Source: CAUZFZ01 sp963579025 (GTDB lineage Bacteria > Planctomycetota > Planctomycetia > Planctomycetales > Planctomycetaceae). Taken from it: DNA of 46,322 nucleotides. Location: the NCBI GenBank assembly GCA_963579025.1, contig CAUZFZ010000073.1, positions 1 to 46,322 of the forward strand. Reading direction: 5' to 3'. The notes under the pieces were generated by a model, which was not told where the DNA came from, did not search any database, and saw nothing but the letters and a program-made list of their open reading frames with translations. The position numbers and the translations under genes are program-made. How positions within the stretch are numbered: the stretch's first letter is position 1; each line of letters begins with the position of its first letter. Shown piece after piece: positions 1 to 8,684 of this stretch.

Positions 1-580
1 CGAAGCGATCGACATCTACCGACAGTCCATCCAGAAGTTTCCGCAGGATGTTGTCGCTTCCTGCGGACTGGCCGAGGCGTTGCGGGAAGACGGACAGACC
101 GACGAAGCCATCGACATCTACCGACAGTCCATCCAGAAGTTTCCGCAGTCTGTTGTCGCCCGAAACGGCCTGGCCGAGGCGTTGCGGGAAGACGGACAGA
201 CCGACGAAGCGATCGACATCTACCGACAGTCCATCCAGAAGTTTCCGCAGGATGTTGTCGCTTCCTGCGGACTGGCCGAGGCGTTGCGGGAAGACGGACA
301 GACCGACGAAGCCATCGACATCTACCGACAGTCCATCCAGAAGTTTCCGCAGTCTGTTGTCGCTTCCTGCGGACTGGCCGAGGCGTTGCGGGAAGACGGA
401 CAGACCGACGCAGCCATCGACATCTACCGACAGTCCATCCAGAAGTTTCCGCAGGATGTTGTCGCTTCCTGCGGACTGGCCGAGGCGTTCCGAGAAGACG
501 GACAGACCGACGAAGCGATCGACATCTACCGACAGTCCATCCAGAAGTTTCCGCAGTCTGTTGTCGCCCGAAACGGACTG
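1..580 (+). repeat. Tandem 102-bp coding repeats (34-aa TPR units)
   Basis: Five full units and one partial unit with 102-bp periodicity; the same bases recur at 86, 188, 290, 392 and 494. Units differ by single bases, for example GCG/GCC in the Glu-Ala-Ile codons and GAT/TCT before VVA. The period is exactly 34 codons, so copy-number change keeps the frame. The near identity at DNA level, including synonymous sites, points to recent expansion or homogenisation. Confidence 0.97.
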
Positions 581-1099
581 GCAGGAGTGCTGATGCAGCG
601 GGACCAGTTTGAGGAGGCCCTGGACCTGCTGCCGACACGGGCCTCGCGTCAACGTCATGGCCTGACGGGCTGGCACATTCGTGGCATGGTGTATCTACGC
701 CAGGGGGACACGATTGCGGCGGTCAACACGTTCAGAATCGGGCTTGGCCTGTGCCGGACAAAAAAGGACACCGTTTATTATCGACACGCACTGGCCAGCA
801 GCTATTTGCGCGGCCGGCAGCATCGTGAAGCCGTGGAATTACTGCAGGACGCGTCGGATGAGTTATCGGACCTGTTCCGGGCTCATGCACTGGGGGAACT
901 CAACGATCGTGAACTGGTACGGCAGGCTCTCGACCGCCTGAGGAACAGCAGGAAGCCACAGGTTCAAAAGCTGCGGGATGAGTTTCACGAGGTCTATGTG
1001 CAGAACGATCCCGCCGGTAAACGCACATTGCAGGAATGGCAGGCCGAGGTCTTCCGCCTTGAATGGGACCTGGTCCGTGCCGTATCGCTGTCACTCTGA
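1..1099 (+). CDS. TPR repeat protein, 5' end outside the window
   Basis: The reading frame is already open at base 2 and ends at 1099, so the N-terminus lies upstream. The first ~195 residues are tandem 34-residue TPR units of the form D-G-Q-T-D-E-A-I-D-I-Y-R-Q-S-I-Q-K-F-P, differing at only a few positions (D/S before VVA, S-C or R-N after it). TPR arrays are helical scaffolds for protein-protein contacts. After the perfect repeats come more divergent TPR-like helices (E-E-A-L-D-L-L, A-A-V-N-T-F) and a ~150-residue tail that I do not recognise. No catalytic motif is visible in the part present. Several in-frame TTG codons inside the repeats could be mistaken for starts; the open frame before them argues against that. 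The next gene follows 84 bases downstream on the same strand. Confidence 0.85.
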   Translation, partial: EAIDIYRQSIQKFPQDVVASCGLAEALREDGQTDEAIDIYRQSIQKFPQSVVARNGLAEALREDGQTDEAIDIYRQSIQKFPQDVVASCGLAEALREDGQTDEAIDIYRQSIQKFPQSVVASCGLAEALREDGQTDAAIDIYRQSIQKFPQDVVASCGLAEAFREDGQTDEAIDIYRQSIQKFPQSVVARNGLAGVLMQRDQFEEALDLLPTRASRQRHGLTGWHIRGMVYLRQGDTIAAVNTFRIGLGLCRTKKDTVYYRHALASSYLRGRQHREAVELLQDASDELSDLFRAHALGELNDRELVRQALDRLRNSRKPQVQKLRDEFHEVYVQNDPAGKRTLQEWQAEVFRLEWDLVRAVSLSL

Positions 1100-1183
1100 T
1101 CGGCACATCGTGCAGCATCGGGGTTATCGCGGACATGCGGTCGTCGTAAGCTCCACTGACCCTGACCATGTGGAGCAGTCGTT

Positions 1184-2311
1184 ATGAGTGATTCAAGAAC
1201 TGGTGTCCGTTATCTGTTGGCCTGCGCATCGATCGCGTTCGTTCTGATGCATTCGGAATCCGTGCTGTTCGGCGGTGATGTCGCCGATGCGGATCGTGCG
1301 GCTGACTCGTCGCCGAAGTGGCGTGCGTCAGACGGCGAGAAGGCCGGCCCGGTGTCGCCGGAGGCTCGCAAACTCGTATCGGGCCTGGGCGGTCGTTTTC
1401 GCCATTCCGCCCAACTGGACAATCGCAAGTTTCATGGTGTGTCGCTGATGGATCGTGATGCTCGCGTCACGGACGACGACGTGCAGGTCCTCGCCTCGAT
1501 CCCGAATCTGCGGTTCTTCGAATGCTATGCCGATCGCATGAGTCCGGACGGGCTGCAGCACCTTGCGGGAGCGCGCAAGCTGAAGGTGCTCGACCTGTGG
1601 GACGCCAAATTCAAGGACGCCGATCTGCAACGCATCTCGCAGATGCCCATCGAGCGGCTGGGTCTGTACCGCTGCACGGGGATCACTGACAACTCGGTCA
1701 AGCACTTCAGTCGAATGTCGCATCTCACACACCTGAATCTGTACGGCACTTCGATCTCGGCTGAGTTCCTGCGACAGATGCCAGCGGATCGCATCACATC
1801 ACTCGACATCCGCAAGACCGGAATAGGACCCGAGGACCTGTACCTCCTGGGTCGGTTCAGAAACCTCACCTACGTCTGTCTTCCGCGGGAAGCCAACGAT
1901 GCGTCGCTGCAGCATCTGGCCGGCCTTGAGGAATTGAGAATCCTTCCGTTGCAGGACTCGCAGGTCACCGGTGATGGCCTGAAGTATCTCCGCACACTGA
2001 AGAAACTGGATCGCCTGTTGCTGATCGGCCTGCCTGTCACGGATGCCAGTCTGAAGGAACTCAACGAGTTGAAGCAGCTCACGTTTCTCAATCTGGGTTT
2101 CACGAAAATCACGACCGAGGGAGTTGCCAATCTCAAGGGCCTGACAGAATTGCGCGACCTGTCCCTTTACGACACGCTCGTAGACGACCGGGCGCTGCCG
2201 ATTCTGGCAGCCCTTCCAAAGTTGAAGAGGCTGTCGCTCAACGATTCGCGCGTCACCGAATCTGGGATCCAATGGCTGCAGCAGAAACGTCCCGATCTCA
2301 AGATTCGGTAG
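1184..2311 (+). CDS. Exported leucine-rich repeat protein (RI-type LRR)
   Basis: 375 residues. The N-terminus (basic start, then LLACASIAFVLM) looks like a signal peptide, followed by a polar linker to about residue 85. The rest is a run of ~24-residue LRR units of the ribonuclease-inhibitor/F-box type, e.g. L-K-V-L-D-L-W-D-A, L-T-H-L-N-L-Y-G-T and L-T-F-L-N-L-G-F-T-K-I-T. Such proteins form curved binding surfaces, are common in Planctomycetes and have no enzymatic residues. The ATG at 1184 has a weak GGAG-like site 11 bases upstream. The gene is convergent with the acyltransferase, which ends 37 bases downstream. The ligand is unknown. Confidence 0.88.
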   Translation: MSDSRTGVRYLLACASIAFVLMHSESVLFGGDVADADRAADSSPKWRASDGEKAGPVSPEARKLVSGLGGRFRHSAQLDNRKFHGVSLMDRDARVTDDDVQVLASIPNLRFFECYADRMSPDGLQHLAGARKLKVLDLWDAKFKDADLQRISQMPIERLGLYRCTGITDNSVKHFSRMSHLTHLNLYGTSISAEFLRQMPADRITSLDIRKTGIGPEDLYLLGRFRNLTYVCLPREANDASLQHLAGLEELRILPLQDSQVTGDGLKYLRTLKKLDRLLLIGLPVTDASLKELNELKQLTFLNLGFTKITTEGVANLKGLTELRDLSLYDTLVDDRALPILAALPKLKRLSLNDSRVTESGIQWLQQKRPDLKIR

Positions 2312-2347
2312 CCAGCCTCCTCGCGCGAAATCCCGAACGGTGATTGA

Positions 2348-3469
2348 TCACGTTGCCGGCGCGATGGCCGGAGTCGGGGTCCGGTCGTGTTGAGTGCTTG
2401 AGGTCCCGGGCTGGAAGTGCTTCTTCAGACGCAGCAGTGGCTTTTCCATCAGATGCCACGACAGAGCAGCCGCCAGCACGGTAATGACCGTTCCCAGAGT
2501 CAGGCACTGAAACTCGCTGGCACCCATGTGGCCCATGATGCGGTACACAGGGTAGTGCCAAAGATACAGCCCGTACGAAAGCTGGCCGATCCAGACCAGA
2601 GGCCGGGATGTCAGAACTCGACTCAGGCGACCGTCCGGTGTAAGCAGAACCGAGCAGATCAACACGGCAGTGCAGAGGCTGACCAGCGGCAAGCCCCAGA
2701 TGTACGTTCCGACCTGCAGCCAGCTCAGTGACCAGATCGCCCAGCAGCATCCGATCATCGCCCAAGGTGTCGCACGCTGGATCACTCGCCGAACGGACGG
2801 TCGTGACAGGTCGATCATTCCGCTGGACAGTGCCGCCGCCAGAGCACAGCCCAGCAGCAATCCGTCGGCCCGAGTGTCGAGTCCGTTATAGAGTCGCACG
2901 GCGGATGCTCCGCCAATCAGCATCAGTATCCGATAAATCACGGCCACTGCGGCGGACAGACCCAGGACCCGCGTCAAAGACCGACTGTCACCCGTCCGTT
3001 TCACAAGCAGGATCAGCGTGATCGGCCACAGTAGATAGAACTGCTCTTCGATCGACAGTGACCAGGTGTGTCCGAGCAGGCTGGGGCCGCGCAGGTCAAA
3101 GGCGCGGGCCCAGTTGACGCAATAGCCCAGGGCCAGCAGGGAATCCGTCAGTGTCCGCGATCCGAACCCGCCCGGCAGAACGCAGTAAGCAAACGTCGTG
3201 ACAACTGTGAGCAGCAGCAGCAGCGCGGGCAGCAACCGCAGAAGTCGTCGGGCATAGAAGTAACCCAGGTGAATTCCACCGTGACACTGCTGTTCCTTTA
3301 GTAGCAGACCGGTGATCAGAAATCCGCTGAGAACGAAGAACAGCTCAACGCCGGCAAATCCGCCAGGCATCAGGCTCGGACTGGCGTGATAGACCATCAC
3401 TGCCACGATGGCGATTGCCCTGAGTCCGTCGAGCGCGGGCATATAGCGGAGTGTCAACCGATTGTTCAT
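2348..3469 (-). CDS. Membrane acyltransferase, OafA/YrhL family (Acyl_transf_3)
   Basis: About 373 residues from the ATG at 3469; the frame stays open to a TTG at 3544 but the upstream residues are not family-like. The family signature is at the N-terminus: Y-M-P-A-L-D-G-L-R-A-I-A-I followed by M-V-Y-H, whose His is the usual catalytic residue, then G-V-E-L-F-F-V-L-S-G-F-L-I and a Y-F-Y-A-R-R-L-L-R-L-L-P loop. Around ten hydrophobic helices follow. These integral membrane enzymes move acyl groups (often acetyl) onto cell-surface sugars. The polar C-terminus (H-F-Q-P-G-T onwards) is a short cytoplasmic tail. The substrate cannot be read from sequence. Confidence 0.9.
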   Translation of the reverse strand: MNNRLTLRYMPALDGLRAIAIVAVMVYHASPSLMPGGFAGVELFFVLSGFLITGLLLKEQQCHGGIHLGYFYARRLLRLLPALLLLLTVVTTFAYCVLPGGFGSRTLTDSLLALGYCVNWARAFDLRGPSLLGHTWSLSIEEQFYLLWPITLILLVKRTGDSRSLTRVLGLSAAVAVIYRILMLIGGASAVRLYNGLDTRADGLLLGCALAAALSSGMIDLSRPSVRRVIQRATPWAMIGCCWAIWSLSWLQVGTYIWGLPLVSLCTAVLICSVLLTPDGRLSRVLTSRPLVWIGQLSYGLYLWHYPVYRIMGHMGASEFQCLTLGTVITVLAAALSWHLMEKPLLRLKKHFQPGTSSTQHDRTPTPAIAPAT

Positions 3470-3763
3470 GATCGTGGTCACCGCAGTGATGCGGTTCAGT
3501 GCAGGCACGGGACAGGCAATCTCAGGTGGCTTCGCGACAAACAACTTGCCGTCTGCAACTCTTGCTTACGCGCATACCAGCCCGATCAGTACCCGCCGGA
3601 ATCACCACGTTCCGCCTGTGACGTCTGACAACGAACCAGCGCAACCCGAACATTCATTACGTCGATCAGTGGTTCGTAGTCCTCGAGCAGTCCGTGGACC
3701 TGCTCAATGGATGGGCGACAGGCGATCGGAAGACACGAAACGCACTACTTTTCAAGACGTCGG

Positions 3764-4438
3764 TCAGTGCGGGGCGTAAAGGTCCGCCAACCGATCCGGG
3801 TGAACGCCCAGACTCTCCGCCGCCCGCAGAATCATATTTCTGAGCGTTTGACTCAACGGGCCGTGTTTCTGCCAGCGGCGTGCGCTGCACATCAGCGGAC
3901 CAGGCAGCAGAGACAGTCGACCCTCGTCGCGCAGGCGGCGAGAGAGCCGCACGTCCTCCATGAGTCGCACGTCGGGGAAACCTCCAAGTCTTTCGAACAC
4001 CTCGCGTCGCAGGAAGAAGCCCTGATCGCCGTATGCAATTCGAGTGCAGCACACGCGCAGGTCGTCACCGACTTCGATGATGCGGTACACGAATCCAGGC
4101 GCGTCCAGGCGATGCCGGAACACACCGCCTGGAATCCTCGGTGAGCACAGCGTTCGTTCCATTTGACCCCGAGCCTCGGGCACCAGACGGCAATCGGCGT
4201 GCAGAAAAAGCAGCACATCGCCAGTGGCCGCTGCCGCTGCCGTGTTCTGCTGAATGGCTCGACCGCGCGGCGTGGCGATGACTCGACACTCAGATGACGC
4301 GGCGATGTCGGCCGTAGCATCCTGACTGCCACCATCCGCAACGATGATCTCATGGGGATTCAATGCCCACGCCGACTCGATCGTGGCGCCGATACTTGCG
4401 GCTTCATTCAGCGCCGGGATGATAATCGAAAGCTTCAC
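3764..4438 (-). CDS. Family 2 glycosyltransferase, TIGR04283-like
   Basis: 224 residues from a GTG at 4438, preceded by GAGGA 11 bases upstream; a longer frame to 4510 would run into the divergent ParA gene. The N-terminus K-L-S-I-I-I-P-A-L-N-E-A is the GT-A start. V-A-D-G-G-S-x-D and L-L-F-L-H-A-D-C supply the nucleotide-sugar and metal-binding Asp residues, and G-R-A-I-Q-Q-N-T-A-A is characteristic of the TIGR04283 group (often beside rSAM/seleno-domain genes). The C-terminal half has L-M-E-D-V-R-L-S-R-R-L, the usual E-D acceptor-side motif. It is a soluble cytoplasmic or membrane-associated enzyme; the product is unknown. Confidence 0.87.
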   Translation of the reverse strand: MKLSIIIPALNEAASIGATIESAWALNPHEIIVADGGSQDATADIAASSECRVIATPRGRAIQQNTAAAAATGDVLLFLHADCRLVPEARGQMERTLCSPRIPGGVFRHRLDAPGFVYRIIEVGDDLRVCCTRIAYGDQGFFLRREVFERLGGFPDVRLMEDVRLSRRLRDEGRLSLLPGPLMCSARRWQKHGPLSQTLRNMILRAAESLGVHPDRLADLYAPH

Positions 4439-4504
4439 GCTGAGTTGATTCCTCGACGGCAAATCCACACGATCGCTAATCCTATTACTCAGGCGGGATC
4501 CGTG

Positions 4505-5449
4505 ATGCACGTCGTATCGGTGTTTAACGTCAAAGGCGGAGTCGGCAAGTCAACGCTGACGGTCGGACTGGCAGAGTTCCTTGCCCAGAAGCACTCGGTA
4601 CTGGTTATAGACATCGACCCGAACGCCGCCAGTTCCCGCTCAATTCTAGGCGACGGATTGCTGAGCGAAGCCGTGCACGGCGGGCGCAGCGTCGTCGACC
4701 TGGCGGAGAAGATTCGCCGCACACGCCGCAAGCTCGCATCGCCCGACGACTACTTCGTCCGCCGGCAGGCCATCGAAGCACGCGGAACGGCACTTTCAGA
4801 GATCGCGGTCCTGGCTCCCGACTACCGCGGACACGAAAACCTCGAGGAGCAAATCTCAGGTCGCCGCGATGGGCTGCTGTTTCATTACTTCCTGAAACCG
4901 GCTCTGGTCGATCAGTTTGATTTCGTCCTGATCGACGTCCAGGGAAACGCCGACCGTCGACACCGTCTGGTCGTCAACGGTTTGACCATGAGCGACTTCG
5001 TACTGATCCCGGTCGAGCCATCGCAGATCTCAATGGCCACACTGCCGCGCACGTTCGACATGATCCAGCACGCGCAGCAGATCAGTCATGAGGGACGTCC
5101 CGAGATCATCGGGCTTGTCGGCAACAAGACCGACCGCCGCACTCAGCAGTACGCGTCGAACCTGCGGCCGTTTTTTCAGGGCTCAGACGAGTTCGAGCTG
5201 CCACCAGTGTTCGATGCCTACCTCGGCGAACACGAGGACATGAAAAAAGCGACCGATGCGAATCAGGAATTCGTCAGCCTGAAGGCTCGATTCGGCAAGT
5301 ACTACGACAACGTACGGCGCGTGGCGGTGGAGTTGAAGCGTCGCTGTGACGACCATGTCCGTGAGTCGCCGCATGGTCGAGAACGTGGCCGCTATGGAGC
5401 CCAGTTGCGGAATTTTCTGGGTTCGATCTGGCAACGGTCTCCCGACTGA
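4505..5449 (+). CDS. ParA/MinD-type ATPase, orphan
   Basis: 314 residues from the ATG at 4505. The deviant Walker A motif K-G-G-V-G-K-S-T lies at residues 10-17, with V-I-D-I-D-P-N-A-A-S-S as the A' region and F-V-L-I-D-V-Q-G-N-A-D as Walker B. V-L-I-P-V-E-P-S-Q-I-S and G-L-V-G-N-K-T-D are typical of ParA proteins that partition DNA or position protein cargo. No ParB partner, parS-like site or chemotaxis/pilus cargo gene is next to it, so the cargo is unknown. It is divergent from the glycosyltransferase with 66 bases between the starts, which must hold both promoters. The basic, Arg-rich C-terminus could bind DNA or membrane. Confidence 0.88.
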   Translation: MHVVSVFNVKGGVGKSTLTVGLAEFLAQKHSVLVIDIDPNAASSRSILGDGLLSEAVHGGRSVVDLAEKIRRTRRKLASPDDYFVRRQAIEARGTALSEIAVLAPDYRGHENLEEQISGRRDGLLFHYFLKPALVDQFDFVLIDVQGNADRRHRLVVNGLTMSDFVLIPVEPSQISMATLPRTFDMIQHAQQISHEGRPEIIGLVGNKTDRRTQQYASNLRPFFQGSDEFELPPVFDAYLGEHEDMKKATDANQEFVSLKARFGKYYDNVRRVAVELKRRCDDHVRESPHGRERGRYGAQLRNFLGSIWQRSPD

Positions 5450-5580
5450 TGACTACGACGGATGCGAACGACGCAGGCCCGTCAATTCGATGAATTGATC
5501 TGTCTTCTCTCCCTGTCGGCCCGTGTCTGGTAAAGTAGTAGCGGCCTCTTTGATGCGTCCGACACATTCCCGGAGTTCCG

Positions 5581-7032
5581 ATGATGAATCTCCAGTTGCA
5601 ACGACTTCAGCACATCACTCGCCGGCATTTTCTGAAGGACAGTTCGGTCGGCCTGGGTGGCATGGCTCTGGCTTCCATGCTGGCCGGCGACAGTGCCGCG
5701 GCACCTCAGGTCGTTAATCCGTTGGCGCCAAAACAACCGCCGCTGGAAGCGAAGGCGAAGCGGGTGATCTACCTGCATATGACTGGCTCGCCGCCGAACC
5801 TCGACTTGTGGGACCACAAGCCAGAGCTTGTCAAACGTGACGGCGAGAATTCGCCGGACGAATTCATCAAGGGCCGCCGCTTCGCGTTCACGTCTGGCGT
5901 GCCGAAGTTGATGGGCACGCCACGCAAGTTCGCTCAGCACGGTGAAGGCGGTGTGTGGATGTCGGACGCCGTGCCGCATCTGCACGAAGTCGCCGACGAG
6001 ATGTGTGTTATTCATTCGATGAACACAGACCAGTTCAACCATGCCCCAGCCGAACTGTTGATCTACACAGGCTCGCCGCGTTCGGGTCGCCCGTCGATGG
6101 GCTCGTGGGTCAATTACGGACTCGGTTCAGAGAACAACGACCTGCCTGGATTTGTGGTCCTGATTTCCAGTGGCACGCAACCGAATGGTGGACGCAAATC
6201 GTTTGGCAGTGGATTTCTGCCGTCGGTGTATCAGGGAGTCCAGTGCCGCTCCAAAGGCGACCCGGTTCTGTACGCATCCGACCCCGCCGGAATGAATCGT
6301 GAACTGCGGCGCATCAGCCTCGATGCCCTGAAAGACCTCAATCAACTGCAGGCTGACGAGTTGGGTCATCCGGAAACGCTGACGCGGATCTCGCAGTACG
6401 AACTGGCCTACCGCATGCAGGTGTCCGTGCCCGAGGTGATGGATATCACCAAAGAACCGAAACACGTGCTGGAGGCATACGGTGCGCAGCCGGGCGGATC
6501 GAGTCTGGCAAACAACTGCCTGCTGGCCCGACGTCTGGTCGAACAGGGCGTGCGCTTCGTGCAGCTTTTTGACTGGGGCTGGGACTTCCACGGGACCGGT
6601 GCAGGCACGGGTCTCACTAGCGGCCTGACGAACAAGTGCGCGACGATGGATAAACCTGTCGCGGCGTTGATCAAGGATCTGAAACAGCGCGGACTGCTCG
6701 AAGATACCCTCATCGTGTGGGGCGGCGAGTTCGGCCGCACTCCATTCCGCGAAGGTCGGACGGCCAAGGGCAAAGTGCTCGGCCGCGACCATTACCCGGA
6801 TTGCTTCTCCATGTGGATGGCCGGTGGTGGAGTGAAGGGCGGCTTCGAATACGGTCAGACCGACGAACTCGGTTTTGGCGTCGTTGAGAACAAAGTCCAC
6901 ATTCACGACCTCCAGGCCACGATCCTGCACCAACTGGGCCTCGACCACGAACGTCTCACCTTCCGTTTTCAGGGCCGCGATTATCGCCTGACTGACGTTC
7001 ACGGTGATGTTGTTGAAGAGTTGATTGCCTGA
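5581..7032 (+). CDS. DUF1501 protein with Tat signal (sulfatase-fold superfamily)
   Basis: 483 residues. The twin-arginine signal R-R-H-F-L-K-D-S-S-V-G-L-G-G starts at residue 14, followed by a hydrophobic stretch and A-A-A-P, so export by Tat is expected. The body matches the planctomycete DUF1501 family (PF07394): L-H-M-T-G-S-P-P-N-L-D near the start, V-R-F-V-Q-L-F-D-W-G-W-D-F-H in the middle, G-E-F-G-R-T-P-F and G-R-D-H-Y-P-D-C-F late, all in the normal order. These proteins resemble alkaline phosphatase/sulfatase enzymes but their reaction is not established. The DUF1553 cytochrome partner that often precedes them is absent. GGAG precedes the start, and a second ATG lies at 5584. Confidence 0.9.
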   Translation: MMNLQLQRLQHITRRHFLKDSSVGLGGMALASMLAGDSAAAPQVVNPLAPKQPPLEAKAKRVIYLHMTGSPPNLDLWDHKPELVKRDGENSPDEFIKGRRFAFTSGVPKLMGTPRKFAQHGEGGVWMSDAVPHLHEVADEMCVIHSMNTDQFNHAPAELLIYTGSPRSGRPSMGSWVNYGLGSENNDLPGFVVLISSGTQPNGGRKSFGSGFLPSVYQGVQCRSKGDPVLYASDPAGMNRELRRISLDALKDLNQLQADELGHPETLTRISQYELAYRMQVSVPEVMDITKEPKHVLEAYGAQPGGSSLANNCLLARRLVEQGVRFVQLFDWGWDFHGTGAGTGLTSGLTNKCATMDKPVAALIKDLKQRGLLEDTLIVWGGEFGRTPFREGRTAKGKVLGRDHYPDCFSMWMAGGGVKGGFEYGQTDELGFGVVENKVHIHDLQATILHQLGLDHERLTFRFQGRDYRLTDVHGDVVEELIA

Positions 7033-7087
7033 CGATTGGCCCGCGAGCGGTATTCGCTGTCGCGATACTTCCGACGAGGTTTGTCTG

Positions 7088-7165
7088 ATGGGCGCCGTAC
7101 ACGTCACAGTCGCAATTCGAAATCCGGCGGACCCGGACCGATTCTGGGAAGAGGCGATTCTGTGA
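7088..7165 (+). CDS. 25-codon micro-ORF before the sulfatase, resembling an aspartic-protease N-terminus
   Basis: An ATG at 7088 with GAGG about 10 bases upstream opens a 25-residue frame (M-G-A-V-H-V-T-V-A-I-R-N-P-A-D-P ending W-E-E-A-I-L). Its TGA overlaps the sulfatase GTG in the string GTGA. The start resembles the first β-strand of clan AA (retropepsin-like) aspartic proteases found in bacteria, but the catalytic D-T-G is not reached. It may be a decayed remnant or a translationally coupled leader; from sequence alone I cannot decide. Confidence 0.35.
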   Translation: MGAVHVTVAIRNPADPDRFWEEAIL

Positions 7166-8514
7166 TCCGTTGCGCATTGTTGTTTCTGATCATCCTCACG
7201 TGCGTACCTGCAGTCAGAGCTTCGCCCCCGAACATCGTGTTCGTGCTGGCCGACGATCTCGGCTACGGCGACTTGAGCTGCTTCGGGCAGAAGATCCTGA
7301 AGACGCCGCATCTGGACCGCATGGCGGCGGAAGGTATGAAACTCACGCGGCACTATGCGGGGTCGACAGTTTGCGCTCCCTCGCGGTGTGTGTTTCTGAC
7401 GGGAAAGCACACGGGACACTGCACGGTTCGCGGGAACGGCCCGGGTGTGCTGACCGATTCCGACCGCACACTCGCGCACATGCTGCAGAAAACCGGATAT
7501 CGGACTGGCTGCGTGGGTAAATGGGGAGTGGGTAATCCGCCACCGCTGAATGATCCGGCGCTACGCGGGTTCGATCACTTCTATGGCTACATCAGCATGT
7601 GGCACGCGCACAACTTCTATCCGGAGTTCTTGATTCTCAATGGAAAGAAGTCCGCGCTTCGCAACGTTGTGCCGGGCAAATGGAAAGTCAATGACGGCCG
7701 TGGCGTGGCAACAAAGAAAGTCGATTACGTCCCGGATCTTGTCGCGAACGAAGCACTGCAGTTCATCGAAGCCAACCAGAAACAGCCGTTCTTCCTGTAC
7801 TGGGCGCTGAACGTTCCGCATGCCAACAACGAGGCCCGAGACAAAGGCATGGAGGTCCCCGACTGGTACGAGTTCGCCGAGAAAGACTGGCCTGAGCCAG
7901 AAAATGGTTTCGCGGCCATGCTGCGCAACATTGATCGCGACATGGGTCGTCTGTTTGCAAAGCTCAAAGAACTCAATCTGGATGAAAACACTCTGGTCGT
8001 TTTCACAAGTGACAACGGACCTCACCAGGAAGGAGGTCACAAAGCCGACTTCTTCGACTCGAATGGTCCGTTGCGAGGTAAGAAACGTGACCTCTACGAA
8101 GGCGGCATTCGATCGCCCACAATCGTCCGCTGGCCTGGACATGTCGTTGCCAACTCGCAGAGTGATCATATTTCCGGATTCCAGGACTGGTTCGAAACCT
8201 TCGGAGCCATCGCTGGTCTGTCTGTCGAAACAGAAGACGGAATCTCGCTGGCCCCGACTCTCCTCGCGTATGCGGATGCGCAGCCATCACACGCGCACCT
8301 GTACTGGGAGTTCCTCGAACAGGGCGGCAAGCAGGCCGTGCTGAAAGGCGACTGGAAAGCGATTCGTTTGAACCAGACGAAGAATCCCAACGGGCCACTG
8401 GAACTCTACGATTTGTCGAGAGATCCGGGCGAAATGACCAATGTTGCAGAATCGCATCCGGACATCGTCAAAGAAATGGCGTCCATCATGCAGCGCGAGC
8501 ATGTCGCTCAGTGA
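7162..8514 (+). CDS. Exported sulfatase (formylglycine-dependent, arylsulfatase type)
   Basis: 450 residues from the GTG at 7162, chosen because AGAGG lies 8 bases upstream and a signal peptide (C-A-L-L-F-L-I-I-L-T-C-V-P-A-V-R-A) follows at once; the frame is open to 7036. The metal-site start A-D-D-L-G-Y-G-D sits near residue 30. The C-A-P-S-R core (Cys about residue 71) is the C-x-P-x-R motif whose Cys becomes formylglycine, so an activating enzyme is needed elsewhere. F-T-S-D-N-G-P-H-Q-E-G-G-H near residue 285 completes the active site. Sulfatases cleave sulfate esters, in planctomycetes mostly of marine polysaccharides. It probably shares a transcript with the DUF1501 gene 130 bases upstream. 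Confidence 0.93.
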   Translation: MIRCALLFLIILTCVPAVRASPPNIVFVLADDLGYGDLSCFGQKILKTPHLDRMAAEGMKLTRHYAGSTVCAPSRCVFLTGKHTGHCTVRGNGPGVLTDSDRTLAHMLQKTGYRTGCVGKWGVGNPPPLNDPALRGFDHFYGYISMWHAHNFYPEFLILNGKKSALRNVVPGKWKVNDGRGVATKKVDYVPDLVANEALQFIEANQKQPFFLYWALNVPHANNEARDKGMEVPDWYEFAEKDWPEPENGFAAMLRNIDRDMGRLFAKLKELNLDENTLVVFTSDNGPHQEGGHKADFFDSNGPLRGKKRDLYEGGIRSPTIVRWPGHVVANSQSDHISGFQDWFETFGAIAGLSVETEDGISLAPTLLAYADAQPSHAHLYWEFLEQGGKQAVLKGDWKAIRLNQTKNPNGPLELYDLSRDPGEMTNVAESHPDIVKEMASIMQREHVAQ

Positions 8515-8684
8515 CTGTCTTCTTCGGCGGATGTTTCCGGCTGCGGAGCCGCGTTGATGGGTCGAGCCTGGCCCAGATAGTCACCCAACTCGCGCAGAGC
8601 GCTCACCATGTCGAGACGTGCGCTGATCGCTGCTCCGGACATGTCGACGGAGGGACTGGATTCGTCAGGTGTCGGCTCAATCAT
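8508..8684 (-). CDS. Small protein overlapping the nucleotidyltransferase gene
   Basis: 58 residues from an ATG at 8684 that overlaps the stop of the upstream nucleotidyltransferase (ATGATTGA arrangement), a classic sign of translational coupling. The central part V-D-M-S-G-A-A-I-S-A-R-L-D-M-V-S-A-L-R-E-L-G is an amphipathic helix; both ends are polar. No family is recognised. By position it may be the partner of the nucleotidyltransferase. The sulfatase ends just 3' of it on the other strand (7-base overlap). Confidence 0.6.
   Translation of the reverse strand: MIEPTPDESSPSVDMSGAAISARLDMVSALRELGDYLGQARPINAAPQPETSAEEDSH

Noticed and set aside
1..580. CRISPR-like array
   Set aside because: Units are 102 bp without unique spacers, exactly three times 34 and coding for TPRs.
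6127..7479. 450-codon open frame on the minus strand opposite DUF1501 and the sulfatase
   Set aside because: It is antisense to two well-supported genes, has no recognisable motif and is rich in residues typical of shadow frames (H, R, Q).
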